A stretch of DNA of 64,000 bases from contig CAMIIP010000006.1 of the NCBI GenBank assembly GCA_946222285.1, positions 58,252-122,251 on the forward strand. Reading direction: 5' to 3'. Under the pieces are notes generated by a model that searched no databases, was not told the DNA's origin, and was given only the letters and a program-made list of their open reading frames with translations. A program made the translations under genes and the position numbers. Shown here one piece after another: positions 43,457 to 51,340 of this stretch. Source of the stretch: an uncultured Rothia sp. (GTDB taxonomy: Bacteria > Actinomycetota > Actinomycetes > Actinomycetales > Micrococcaceae). Each line of letters opens with the position of its first letter. The first letter of the stretch is position 1.

Positions 43457-43747
43457 TTACCCTACAAACATCGCGGCATTGGCGCTTTCTGTATCTGCGC
43501 AGTTAAGGCCTGCCTGCGAGAGGGCCTCATTAATCTGAGCAATAGATTCTTCTACCTGACGCTGGGTTGCTCGCCAATTATTCAGTACGCCCTGAAAATT
43601 AACGGACGCCGCGCCTGTCCATGATCCTTCCAAATCCTGAAGAGAGGCTGTGAGCCCATTGACTTCAGCAACGATGCTATCTACCTGAGCACGAGCGGTG
43701 GAACTTTTGGAAGCAATAATTTCTGAATCAACGATGAACTGAGCCAT
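43457..43747 (-). CDS. WXG100-family (ESAT-6-like) type VII secreted protein
   Basis: 96 residues forming a helical hairpin with the W-x-G turn in LEGSWTGAASVNFQGVLNNW (Trp about residue 43), the hallmark of ESAT-6/CFP-10 proteins exported by type VII secretion. AAGGAG precedes the ATG. It stands alone, without EccC or EccD genes in the window. The upstream region carries an inverted DnaA-box-like pair that recurs before the WXG-like gene at 224. Confidence 0.88.
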   Translation of the reverse strand: MAQFIVDSEIIASKSSTARAQVDSIVAEVNGLTASLQDLEGSWTGAASVNFQGVLNNWRATQRQVEESIAQINEALSQAGLNCADTESANAAMFVG

Positions 43748-43841
43748 GATTTCTCCTTGAAAGGTATAGGGAACAACGGGGTGTTGCTCGTGCTCTCAAG
43801 GCTAGAAGATAAAAATTCGGAGAGGGAACCCGATCTGAAAT

Positions 43842-43889
43842 CTGTGGATAGCGACTCCCGGAATTTTAGGGTTTTAAAGTTATCCACAG
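43842..43889. promoter_or_regulatory. Inverted pair of DnaA-box-like 9-mers upstream of the WXG100 gene
   Basis: CTGTGGATA (43842-43850) and TTATCCACAG (43880-43889) face each other across about 30 bp. The right one is a perfect DnaA box. Same layout as at 88-132. It also lies between the WXG100 gene and the 3' end of the histidine kinase gene. Confidence 0.45.
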
Positions 43890-43920
43890 GGGCTCCGTGT
43901 GTAGGTTCGGATAATCTTTA

Positions 43921-45402
43921 CTAAGTTCGAAGAGATCCGGTAGACGGTGGTGTATCTGTATGACGGGGAAACTCTAAGGCGAAGGTGGCACCGCCACCGG
44001 CGGTTTCTCGTACTTCAATCTTTCCCTCATGTTGCTGAACAATACCTGCGACGATAGAAAGCCCCAACCCGGTTCCTCCGGTTTCTCGGGTACGAGAGGT
44101 GTCGGCTCTGTAGAAGCGTTCAAAAACTTTTTGACGTTCTTCGCCGTGAATACCATGACCGTGATCTCTCACCTCAATTTTGGAGAGTTCTTGACCGGAC
44201 TCGGAGAGGCCTGTTCCCACGGCTATTTCAAGAGGAGTACCCTCGGGCGTGTAGCGGATGGCGTTGGTCATGAGATTAGCAATAACCTGTCGCAATCGTG
44301 AATCATCGCCAAAAATTGGTGCAGAAGCAGGGTCTTCATTATCGCTGAGACCCACCACCTCGATTTCACGTTCTGGTGCGGTAGCGAAAGCGTCGTTAGC
44401 GGCATCACGAGCTATATTCAAAAGATCAATCGGCTTATTTTCGGTTGCCCGGCGCTCGTCAATCCTTGCTAGCGTAAGAAGGTCTTCAACGAGCTGACCC
44501 ATGCGTTTTGATTCTGCCTCGATACGGCTCATCGCGGTTGCTACAGCCTCGTCGGTTTGTAGTGCGCCTTGGCGGTAGAGCTCAGAGTATCCTCGGATTG
44601 AAACAAGGGGAGTGCGTAGCTCATGCGATGCGTCTCCTACAAAGCGGCGCATCTTCACCTCGGAGTTTTTTTGAACGTCAAACGCCTTTTCGATATGCGA
44701 GAGCATGATGTTCAGGGAAGCAGAAAGGCGACCAATTTCTGTGTAGGGATTGTACTTATCCATACGCTGGGAGAGATCTCCGGCAGCGATACGAGCTGCC
44801 GTCTGCTCTACCCTGGCAAGAGGTTCAAAAGCTCGAGTAACCATAACCCAGCTCATGGCAATGGAAGCAAAGAGGGTAGCTGCACCAAAAGCAAGCGTCA
44901 GAATAGCAACGAGGGCAACGACGGTGTTTGTCTGTTTCAAAGGAGTTGCAATAATGACAGAGTAGTCGGTGTTATCGGCATTGAAGGGCATAATACGCCA
45001 CTGCGAATTACCGTCTGAGGAATCAACGGTGAAGGCGTTTGCTGAATATTTATCAACCTGATCTGCATTCCAGCCATCAAGATTTGGCGCAGTATTGTTG
45101 TTGGAAATACTGGTGATGGAATTGACGATTTTACCGTCAGAATCTAGCAGATAGGCTTGGAATCGAATGAGGGAGCCTGTTTCGGGTAGATCTGTTCCAT
45201 CGACCATATAGTTGGTGAGCATCTGAGCATTTGACTTCATTTCGTCGTCAAGCTGCTGCACCATCTGACCGCGGAGAGCCGAAATCGCTACAAGGGATGT
45301 TACAGAAATTGCTAAAGCCAGCAAGAAAGCCGTTAACAAAACCAGTTGGGTGCGCAAAGAAAGTGCACCCAACCGGCCAATTTTTTGACGAATCCTGGTC
45401 AC
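43921..45402 (-). CDS. Sensor histidine kinase (MprB/TcrY/PrrB-like)
   Basis: 493 residues. Two helices (about 17-37 and 160-182) flank an extracytoplasmic domain of about 120 residues. HAMP follows (RVEQTAARIAAGDLSQRM), then HisKA with the phospho-His in VGDASHELRTPLVSIRGY (about 262), and HATPase_c with N box (NLMTNAIRYTPEG), DHGHGI, and RETGGTGLGLSIVAGI. Starts at GTG with GGAG upstream, and follows the response regulator gene by 62 bp in the same direction. The layout is that of the mycobacterial TcrYX/MprAB type; signal unknown. Confidence 0.92.
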   Translation of the reverse strand: MTRIRQKIGRLGALSLRTQLVLLTAFLLALAISVTSLVAISALRGQMVQQLDDEMKSNAQMLTNYMVDGTDLPETGSLIRFQAYLLDSDGKIVNSITSISNNNTAPNLDGWNADQVDKYSANAFTVDSSDGNSQWRIMPFNADNTDYSVIIATPLKQTNTVVALVAILTLAFGAATLFASIAMSWVMVTRAFEPLARVEQTAARIAAGDLSQRMDKYNPYTEIGRLSASLNIMLSHIEKAFDVQKNSEVKMRRFVGDASHELRTPLVSIRGYSELYRQGALQTDEAVATAMSRIEAESKRMGQLVEDLLTLARIDERRATENKPIDLLNIARDAANDAFATAPEREIEVVGLSDNEDPASAPIFGDDSRLRQVIANLMTNAIRYTPEGTPLEIAVGTGLSESGQELSKIEVRDHGHGIHGEERQKVFERFYRADTSRTRETGGTGLGLSIVAGIVQQHEGKIEVRETAGGGATFALEFPRHTDTPPSTGSLRT

Positions 45403-45464
45403 GTTACTCCATCTTCATGGTGCTCCGAACTCACGGAAATTCGCTGAAAGTTCGAAGAGAACTT

Positions 45465-46169
45465 TTATTTTGAGGTTCGCAATAGATAACCCACACCGCG
45501 TTTGGTATGAATCAGAGGCGCCTGATCAGGCATGTTATCAATTTTGCGGCGTAGATAAGAAATATAAGATTCAACGATTGAGGCATCTCCGTTGAAGTCA
45601 TATTCCCATACGTGGTCAAGAATCTGAGCCTTAGAGAGCACACGGTTGGGGTTGAGCATCAGATAGCGTAAGAGCTTGAACTCGGTGGGGGAGAGGTCGA
45701 TTTCTCGATCTCCACGGAAAACTTCGTGGGCGTCGTCGTCCAGGATCAAATCGCCAACTCGTAAGCGGGAATCGTCAATTTCGGACTGCTGGGTACGGCG
45801 CAGGACGGCGCGGATGCGCGCTACTACCTCGTCGAGGCTAAAGGGCTTGGTGACATAATCATCGCCGCCGACTGTTAGGCCGGTAACTTTATCTTCGGTA
45901 TCGTCTTTGGCGGTGAGGAAGAGGACGGGAAAGAGACGACCAGCAGCACGCAGTTTGCGTACCACGGTAAACCCGTCAAGATCAGGCATCATCACATCGA
46001 GAACCGCAAGGTCAGGAGCCTCGGTCTCTGCCTTCTCTAGAGCTTCGCGACCGTTGGATGCGGTAACAACATCGAATCCCGCAAAACGTAAGGAAGTTGC
46101 CAAGAGTTCCAAAATATTTGGTTCATCGTCTACAACGAGTAACTTTGCTTCAGGCTGATTAGTATTCAC
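45465..46169 (-). CDS. OmpR/PhoB-family response regulator
   Basis: 234 residues. Receiver: VVDDEPNILELL at the start, phospho-Asp in LAVLDVMMPDLDG near residue 58, Thr in LFLTAKDD and Lys in DDYVTKPFSLDEVVARI. Winged helix from about residue 140: IDLSPTEFKLLRYLMLNPNRVLSKAQIL through VESYISYLRRKID and HTKRGVGYLLR. Partner of the kinase directly downstream. GTG start; ACTTGGCAAG-type palindromic stretch upstream may bind a regulator but is not analysed. Confidence 0.93.
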   Translation of the reverse strand: MNTNQPEAKLLVVDDEPNILELLATSLRFAGFDVVTASNGREALEKAETEAPDLAVLDVMMPDLDGFTVVRKLRAAGRLFPVLFLTAKDDTEDKVTGLTVGGDDYVTKPFSLDEVVARIRAVLRRTQQSEIDDSRLRVGDLILDDDAHEVFRGDREIDLSPTEFKLLRYLMLNPNRVLSKAQILDHVWEYDFNGDASIVESYISYLRRKIDNMPDQAPLIHTKRGVGYLLRTSK

Positions 46170-46281
46170 GCGTTCTATCTTGCCAAGTAAAACTGAGTAC
46201 TAGCTGTGTTAAAAGCAGAAGAAACCTGAAGCTCTCGTTGATGCCTGCGGTGATAAGAAAAGGCTTGCAAGGTCTACCTGA

Positions 46282-46515
46282 TTAGGAGTTTCGCCGTCTG
46301 AGCAATAAAAGGATGAGAGCAACAAAGAGCATGATAAAAGCAACCGGCAAGAGGAACATTGCCAGCCACGTCAAGAAGTAGGGAGCGCTCTCTTGTGCCC
46401 ATTCCAGTAGAAGCATAATAATGCCGGAAACGATAGATATGAGTGCCAGCACACTGCCAGCGACACCCAAAACACGAACTGCCCGGTCGAAAGGTGAAGA
46501 AATCTTTTCGTTCAT
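46282..46515 (-). CDS. Small two-helix membrane protein
   Basis: 77 residues with helices at about 17-36 and 47-70, charged at both ends. No family recognised. It is upstream of the response regulator on the same strand with a 110-bp gap. Confidence 0.65.
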   Translation of the reverse strand: MNEKISSPFDRAVRVLGVAGSVLALISIVSGIIMLLLEWAQESAPYFLTWLAMFLLPVAFIMLFVALILLLLRRRNS

Positions 46516-46640
46516 GTTCCTAAGCTACCAACCTTTTAAGCGTGCAAAGAATCGGTAATTGATAGCGCTTAAATTTGCTCGTTGGCTTAAAGAGTGCAAA
46601 GTTCTTCATCATCTGTAGCGAAGCACGCTTTAATGGAGAT

Positions 46641-47258
46641 ATGTCAGAAACGGTAAAAAACAACGAGACTGCTACAGAAGTTGTAGAAACTAAGATCCCC
46701 GAAACCGCCGAATCTACGCAATACGAGGTCAGATTAGGGGAAGAAACCTCCGCTTCTGCCGATGACTCAACTTTCGGTGCACCGGTCAAACGCCGTCGTA
46801 CCTCAAAAGTTGATTCTCAGTTAGCCAGCGCCAAAGAAACTGCTTTGCGCGCCGTCTCCGAAATAGCTGATCCAACAGAAATTGGTCTGGTGCATCACCT
46901 GCGCGCCGAAGAGGAACGCCTCACCACTCATCTCTTTGAGTGTTTAAAGCCAGGCTATCGAGGGTGGTTCTGGTTCGCTACTCTCTCTCGAGCGCCTCGT
47001 ACCAAGGTCGCTACCGTATGTGAAGTGGGACTACTTCCGGGTGACGACGCGCTGCTGGCTCCCGCTTGGGTGCCTTGGGCGGAGCGAATGAAAGATATTT
47101 CTGATGCTGAAAAAGCCGAGCTTGAAGGTATCGAAGAGTTTGAAAACTTTGATAACTTTGAAGATGCTGAGATAGTTTCGATAGGGAGTATAGAAGACGA
47201 AGAGCCTGCGGAGATCACCGAGGAAATCGAAGAGTTAGTGGAGTCAGACCACGCTTAA
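46641..47258 (+). CDS. DUF3027 family protein
   Basis: 205 residues from ATG 46641, with GGAG upstream; the frame is open to 46575 but the added residues are not family-like. The DUF3027 hallmark lies at about 65-160: HHLRAEEERLTTHLFECLKPGYRGW, WFATLSRAPRTKVATVCEVGLLPG, DDALLAPAWVPWAERM. The C-terminus is highly acidic, with no globular domain. Function unknown; almost confined to actinobacteria. Confidence 0.85.
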   Translation: MSETVKNNETATEVVETKIPETAESTQYEVRLGEETSASADDSTFGAPVKRRRTSKVDSQLASAKETALRAVSEIADPTEIGLVHHLRAEEERLTTHLFECLKPGYRGWFWFATLSRAPRTKVATVCEVGLLPGDDALLAPAWVPWAERMKDISDAEKAELEGIEEFENFDNFEDAEIVSIGSIEDEEPAEITEEIEELVESDHA

Positions 47259-47261
47259 AGA

Positions 47262-47643
47262 GCTCTCAGAGAGCGATTCAATCCGGATGGGCATTGTGAT
47301 GGCTCTGCCATTCGGACTCCAACTCTTTCTTGCACCCTACGCAGGGGCACTTGCTAATCGTGCTAATCGGTGCAAACTTCTCTTGGTTACCCAGTCGGCA
47401 TGGCTCTTTTGGAGCTGATGAATAATATTTTGGCGCTCGCTGGGGTTTAGCGATTGCCGCCGTCTCTGGCTTGCTTACCGCCCTGATTGGTGTGGTGTGG
47501 TACTACCCTTCGCAACGGCTTCATCTGATTTTTGATCGCAGTAGACGCACAAAATTTGTGCTGGTTCGAGGCGAGGCTGTTCTTCCCCACGAAGTGAAAG
47601 AACCGCCGCTAACTATCGTTGCGCTGGATATTCAGCAACCCCG
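47262..47643 (+). pseudogene. Remnant of an MFS (EntS-like) transporter gene, internally deleted
   Basis: Directly after the DUF3027 stop a frame reads DSIRMGIVMALPFGLQLFLA and continues with PYAGALANRANRCKLLLVTQ, which matches helix 2 and the loop 2-3 motif of MFS exporters. A shifted frame then continues from about 47400 as FGARWGLAIAAVSGLLTALI and ends near 47646 after LVRGEAVLPHEVKEPP, like the last helix and tail of such a carrier. The middle ten helices are missing, and a TAA lies in the second part. This is a gene scar, not a coding gene. Confidence 0.6.
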
Positions 47644-48783
47644 TTAGTTGTCTTGGTTGCTGGTGAGTTGATCGACTACATAATCTATGCAGTCAAGAAG
47701 TGATGAAACATCCTGGGGATCAATTGCTACAAAGGTTGCGATACGAAGCTGATTACGGCCCAATTTGCGATAGGGCTCAGTGTCTACTACACCCACCTGG
47801 CGCAGTGCCTGAGATATCTGGGTTGCATCAATAGATTCTTCAATATCAATCGTGCATATTACATTTGACCGTTCATCGGGATTTCGCACAAAGGCAGAGG
47901 CGAAGGACGACGCTTCAGCCCACTGATATACGAGGGTAGCTGATTCGGCGGTGCGGCGGGTAGCGAACTGCATGCCACCGTTTTTGTTAAGCCAGCGCAC
48001 CTGCTCTGCCAGCATGATGAGCGTGGTGAGGGAGGGAGTGTTGTAGGTTTGGTGCTTGCGCGAATTGGTAATGGCAGTGGTAAGACTGAGCGAATCTGGA
48101 ATCCACCGGCCGCTCTGGGCAATTTCTTCTGCCCGAGCTAGTGCTCTGGGGGAGAAGGTAGCCAACCATAATCCGCCGTCAGAGGCAAAATTCTTTTGTG
48201 GAGAGAAATAATAGACATCGGTTTGTGAAAGATCTACTTCTAAACCTCCGGCTGCGGAGGTTGCGTCGATGAGCAGGAGCGCGTCGTCGTCTATGTTTTC
48301 GGGGCGCAAAACCGGAGCAACTACCCCGGTGGAGGTCTCATTGTGGGGCCAGGCGTAGACATCTACGTCAGGTTCTATCTGAGAAGAGGGCCGAGTGCCT
48401 GGGGCGCTCGTAAGAATCAGCGAATCCTCAAGAAAAGGTGCCTTGACCGTTGCCTGAGCAAACTTCGAGCCAAATTCACCAAAGACCAGGTGCTCAGCGC
48501 GGTGGCGTATCAGCCCGAAAGTCGCGGCGTCCCAGAAGGCTGTTGCTCCACCGTTACCTAAGACCACCTCGTAACCACTGGGTAGGTTGAAGAATGCACT
48601 CAGTCCCTCTTGAATATCTTTTACCAAATTTTTGACAGGTGTCTGACGGTGAGAAGTCCCCAATAGGTTCGTGGCTGCCCGCGAAATCGCCTCAGCCTGT
48701 TCAATGCGAACTTTCGACGGTCCAGCACCAAAACGGCCATCATGGGGTAAGAGTTCTCGGGGAATTTGGGGCAGGGTACTCAT
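47644..48783 (-). CDS. serC: Phosphoserine transaminase SerC
   Basis: 379 residues, PLP enzyme of serine synthesis making phosphoserine from 3-phosphohydroxypyruvate and glutamate. ATG 48783 has GGAG upstream; an open frame extends 390 bp further but is a shadow of the opposite-strand regulator. Seen: RFGAGPSKVR near residue 16, LLGTSHRQTPVKNLV, EVVLGNGGATAFWDAATFGL, LLLIDATSAAGG and the PLP Lys in VYYFSPQKNFASDGGLW. This is the actinobacterial short-form SerC. Confidence 0.9.
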   Translation of the reverse strand: MSTLPQIPRELLPHDGRFGAGPSKVRIEQAEAISRAATNLLGTSHRQTPVKNLVKDIQEGLSAFFNLPSGYEVVLGNGGATAFWDAATFGLIRHRAEHLVFGEFGSKFAQATVKAPFLEDSLILTSAPGTRPSSQIEPDVDVYAWPHNETSTGVVAPVLRPENIDDDALLLIDATSAAGGLEVDLSQTDVYYFSPQKNFASDGGLWLATFSPRALARAEEIAQSGRWIPDSLSLTTAITNSRKHQTYNTPSLTTLIMLAEQVRWLNKNGGMQFATRRTAESATLVYQWAEASSFASAFVRNPDERSNVICTIDIEESIDATQISQALRQVGVVDTEPYRKLGRNQLRIATFVAIDPQDVSSLLDCIDYVVDQLTSNQDN

Positions 48784-49006
48784 AATAATCTCCAAGCTCT
48801 GATGGGGTGAGGGATAAATCTCTAGCTCACTCTTATTCTTGCTGACACACCCTCTTGGATGGAAGGTCTTGAAAAACCTCTCAAATATTGCGCAGATTTC
48901 TCTAGGAGAATGACTAAGCCACATTTGGAGGCTGAAAAGGCATAAGATAACCACAGAAGCTTGTAGCTGAAAGAAACTAGAGCTTGAGCCAAGGCAGAGG
49001 ACTGAA

Positions 49007-49699
49007 ATGACTGACCTAATTGATACCACTGAGATGTATCTACGAACCATTCTAGAACTTGAAGAAGAAGGCGTAACACCCATGCGTGCGCGCATTGCCG
49101 AACGCTTAGACCACTCCGGTCCCACCGTTTCACAGACGGTTGCTCGTGTCGAAAAACACGGATTGTTGGAAGTCACCGAAGATCGTTCTCTTCAGCTCAC
49201 TGAAGAGGGACGTAAAAAAGCGGTAGAGGTGATGCGCAAGCATCGATTGGCAGAGCGTCTTTTGGCAGATGTTATTGGGCTGGATATCGCCTACATTCAC
49301 GATGAGGCGTGCCGGTGGGAGCATGTGATGAGTGAGCGGGTGGAACGTCGTCTACTCGAAATCCTTAATGAACCAAAATTCTCGCCCTATGGAAACGCAA
49401 TTCCAGGGCTAGAAGAGTTAGGCGCCGAATCTGAGGCGAATGACCGCCGTACCGTAAGTATGGCGGTTGCTGCGCAAGACTCTGGCCCTGAAGATCGTTT
49501 TGTAGTGACCCGTTTCCCCGAGTCCGTTCAGACCGATACCGGGCTACTGCGCCAGCTAGGAGATGCAGGAATCGTCTTTGGCGCTACCGTTTCTGTCTTG
49601 CCTGCAGGTCATAAAGAGATTCGAGTACAGGCAGATGGCGAAGATCTTGCGCTGAATCTTTCTGCTGATGTAGCAGAAGCAATCATCGTAAAGCGCTAG
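49007..49699 (+). CDS. DtxR/IdeR-type iron-dependent regulator
   Basis: 230 residues, three domains: winged helix (1-73, RIAERLDHSGPTVSQTVARVEKHGLLEV), dimerisation and metal binding (74-140) and an SH3-like C-terminus. Metal ligands line up with those known for DtxR: Met10, His79, Glu83, His98, Cys102, Glu105, His106 (YIHDEACRWEHVMSERVERRL). It represses iron uptake when Fe2+ is bound. The start is ATG with AGAGGACTG in front. Divergent from serC. No iron-transport operon is near. Confidence 0.93.
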   Translation: MTDLIDTTEMYLRTILELEEEGVTPMRARIAERLDHSGPTVSQTVARVEKHGLLEVTEDRSLQLTEEGRKKAVEVMRKHRLAERLLADVIGLDIAYIHDEACRWEHVMSERVERRLLEILNEPKFSPYGNAIPGLEELGAESEANDRRTVSMAVAAQDSGPEDRFVVTRFPESVQTDTGLLRQLGDAGIVFGATVSVLPAGHKEIRVQADGEDLALNLSADVAEAIIVKR

Positions 49700-49752
49700 G
49701 GCGCAAGATGTAACTTTCGGCTGTTATAGAATCGTGACTTTTGGTGTGAGCG

Positions 49753-49792
49753 AGGGCACTTTGAAGGAGTTGAAGCTTCTTTAAAGTGCCCT
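49753..49792 (+). terminator. Hairpin after the DtxR-type gene
   Basis: AGGGCACTTT (49753-49762) pairs with AAAGTGCCCT (49783-49792), with an inner GAAG and CTTC. No T tract follows. The stretch 49700-50270 (571 bp) has no gene; it holds this hairpin, an A/T-rich promoter region with CCAAAACG and CGTTTTGG arms near 50000, and the riboswitch. Confidence 0.5.
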
Positions 49793-50069
49793 TGTGAGCT
49801 ATATCACGCATAAATCTTTACCATTCTGAGACCTTCAAAAAACGGCGTTTTTATGGGGAAGTGTTGTTTTTCTCTACTGCTTTAAACCGCGAAAATTCAG
49901 GGGAAAAATAGATTTTTCGATAAAAAATCCCCAAAGTGTTGTTTTGGGGTATGTAGGTATTTTGGGGGTCTTCCTGCTGAATCTGAGATTTTTTCGTAAC
50001 CAAAACGTGACATTTCGTTTTGGGGTGTGTAGTGTCGTTCTCGTGCCAATCACTGGTCGGAGAGGCACC

Positions 50070-50255
50070 CTCGAAACAGAACGCCTAGTTCTGCCACTGT
50101 TTCATAGAGGTCAAAACTTATTGAGAAAATGCTTGGCAGAAGCGGGGGACCCAATTTTTGGGTTCTTTTATCAGAGCCCTTGGGGTGAAGCTACACATCA
50201 CAATGTAGCCGAGTGAACCTTCTACTCGAACCCGACAGCTTACCTCGTAAGGCAA
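50070..50255 (+). promoter_or_regulatory. c-di-AMP (ydaO/yuaA) riboswitch
   Basis: The leader of the NlpC/P60 gene holds the family's conserved blocks in order: GGGGGACCCA (about 50145-50154) with TTTTTGGG closing the hairpin, TTGGGGTGAA (50181-50190), then CGAACCCGACAGC (50228 onward) and CTTACCTCGTAAGGC just before the ribosome binding site ACGGAGG. In actinobacteria this riboswitch usually precedes cell-wall hydrolases, which fits the gene below. It turns expression off when c-di-AMP is high (family knowledge). Confidence 0.85.
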
Positions 50256-50270
50256 CGGAGGAATTTCAAC

Positions 50271-50885
50271 ATGGCAAAGAGCACCGCTCGCCACCTAGTG
50301 GCTAAGAAGAACAACAACATTGCACGCTCCGCTGGCGTAGCCGCACTTGCAGGCGCAGCAGTTGTTGGTTCTGTAGCTCCCGCAAACGCTTTCGCAGTAG
50401 CAGCTCCTGCTCCTGTAGATACCACCCCCACCCTGAGCGAATACGCTTCCTCAACTTACAGCACCGTAGGCGCAACCGTTGAGAACGCTACTTCAACTGC
50501 TCAGATTACTGGAACCCCTCAGAACCTTGAAGGTAAGCGCGCAGCTATCGTTGCCGCTGCACAAGACGGTATCGGTGGATCCTACATTTGGGGCGGCAAG
50601 TCCTACAAAGCTTGGGACTGCTCAGGCTTCGTATCTTACGTCTTCGCCCAGCAGGGTATTGATCTCACTGCCTACACCTACGCTATGGCAAATGAGCTAA
50701 CTCCTACCTCTAATCCTCAGCCTGGCGACATCGTTTTCACCAACGGTTTTGCACACGTTGGTATCTACGTTGGCGAGGGCAAGATGATCTCTGCGCTGAA
50801 CCCCAGCCAGGGAACCATCGAATCTGCTGTTGACGGTGGCGGCTTCATGCCCGTAGACGGTTACTACACCGTTGCAGGTCTCTAA
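50271..50885 (+). CDS. Secreted NlpC/P60 cell-wall hydrolase
   Basis: 204 residues. A long Sec signal peptide (MAKSTARHLVAKKNNNIARS then a hydrophobic stretch to AVAPANA near residue 42). The NlpC/P60 domain at about 95-204 has the catalytic Cys in AWDCSGFVSYVFAQQG, His in FAHVGIYVGEGKMISAL and a third residue nearby, cleaving peptide stems of peptidoglycan. No LysM or SH3 domain is present. It is transcribed under the c-di-AMP riboswitch. Confidence 0.92.
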   Translation: MAKSTARHLVAKKNNNIARSAGVAALAGAAVVGSVAPANAFAVAAPAPVDTTPTLSEYASSTYSTVGATVENATSTAQITGTPQNLEGKRAAIVAAAQDGIGGSYIWGGKSYKAWDCSGFVSYVFAQQGIDLTAYTYAMANELTPTSNPQPGDIVFTNGFAHVGIYVGEGKMISALNPSQGTIESAVDGGGFMPVDGYYTVAGL

Positions 50886-50910
50886 GCCATAGTAGCTGAC
50901 TAAAACTTTC

Positions 50911-50953
50911 GAGAAGGAGGAGTGCCAGTTCGGTGCTCCTCCTTCTCTATAAT
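50911..50953 (+). terminator. Terminator of the NlpC/P60 gene
   Basis: GAGAAGGAGGAG and CTCCTCCTTCTC form a 12-bp core with GTGCC/GGTGC above; T-rich afterwards. Confidence 0.85.
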
Positions 50954-51037
50954 TCTTACTTCTAGTCTTTTAAGATAAGAATTGAAAATAGCTTTCCTCC
51001 TCTTTGAGTAGGAACTGCCGACCGAGCACATCGGTAA

Positions 51038-51074
51038 TGCGACCCTAGAACGACCAGCCAGGGTCGCATTTTTA
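51038..51074 (+). terminator. Second terminator before the small membrane protein gene
   Basis: TGCGACCCT (51038-51046) pairs with AGGGTCGCA (51060-51068), followed by TTTTTAT. There is no gene between this and the previous terminator, so a small transcript of about 110 nt is implied. Confidence 0.8.
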
Positions 51075-51100
51075 TACCCGAAATCGAAGGCAGACACTAC

Positions 51101-51106
51101 TAGAAT
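51101..51106 (+). promoter_or_regulatory. -10 box for a leaderless start
   Basis: TAGAAT ends six bases before the ATG at 51113, so transcription would begin on or next to the start codon. No ribosome binding site is visible. Confidence 0.5.
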
Positions 51107-51112
51107 GGCAGT

Positions 51113-51340
51113 ATGTCTACACAGTTTGAAAGCCCGACAAACGGCTCAGATCAAGAATTTACCTATATGGCGGTTGGCATGGTTGCCGGAGCCATTCCCG
51201 GTATCATCATCGGTCTACTGATAGCCTTCTTCGTAGGGCACGCAGCAATGTGGGTTTCAATTACCGGAGGACTCGGCATTATTATCGGCCTGCTTGTTTC
51301 TCGCATGATATTCAAAAAGAAGAAAACTTCTTCTCGCTAA
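51113..51340 (+). CDS. Small two-helix membrane protein with Gly-zipper
   Basis: 75 residues. Helices at about 18-41 (VGMVAGAIPGIIIGLLIAFF) and 46-64 (VSITGGLGIIIGLLVSRMIF), rich in Gly at zipper spacing, and a basic tail KKKKTSSR. Function unknown. The tail overlaps the 3' end of the convergent HD gene by 29 bp. Confidence 0.65.
   Translation: MSTQFESPTNGSDQEFTYMAVGMVAGAIPGIIIGLLIAFFVGHAAMWVSITGGLGIIIGLLVSRMIFKKKKTSSR

Noticed and set aside
48784..49176. Upstream extension of the serC frame to 49176
   Set aside because: The added residues have no family similarity, the region overlaps the DtxR-type gene on the other strand, and ATG 48783 has its own ribosome binding site.
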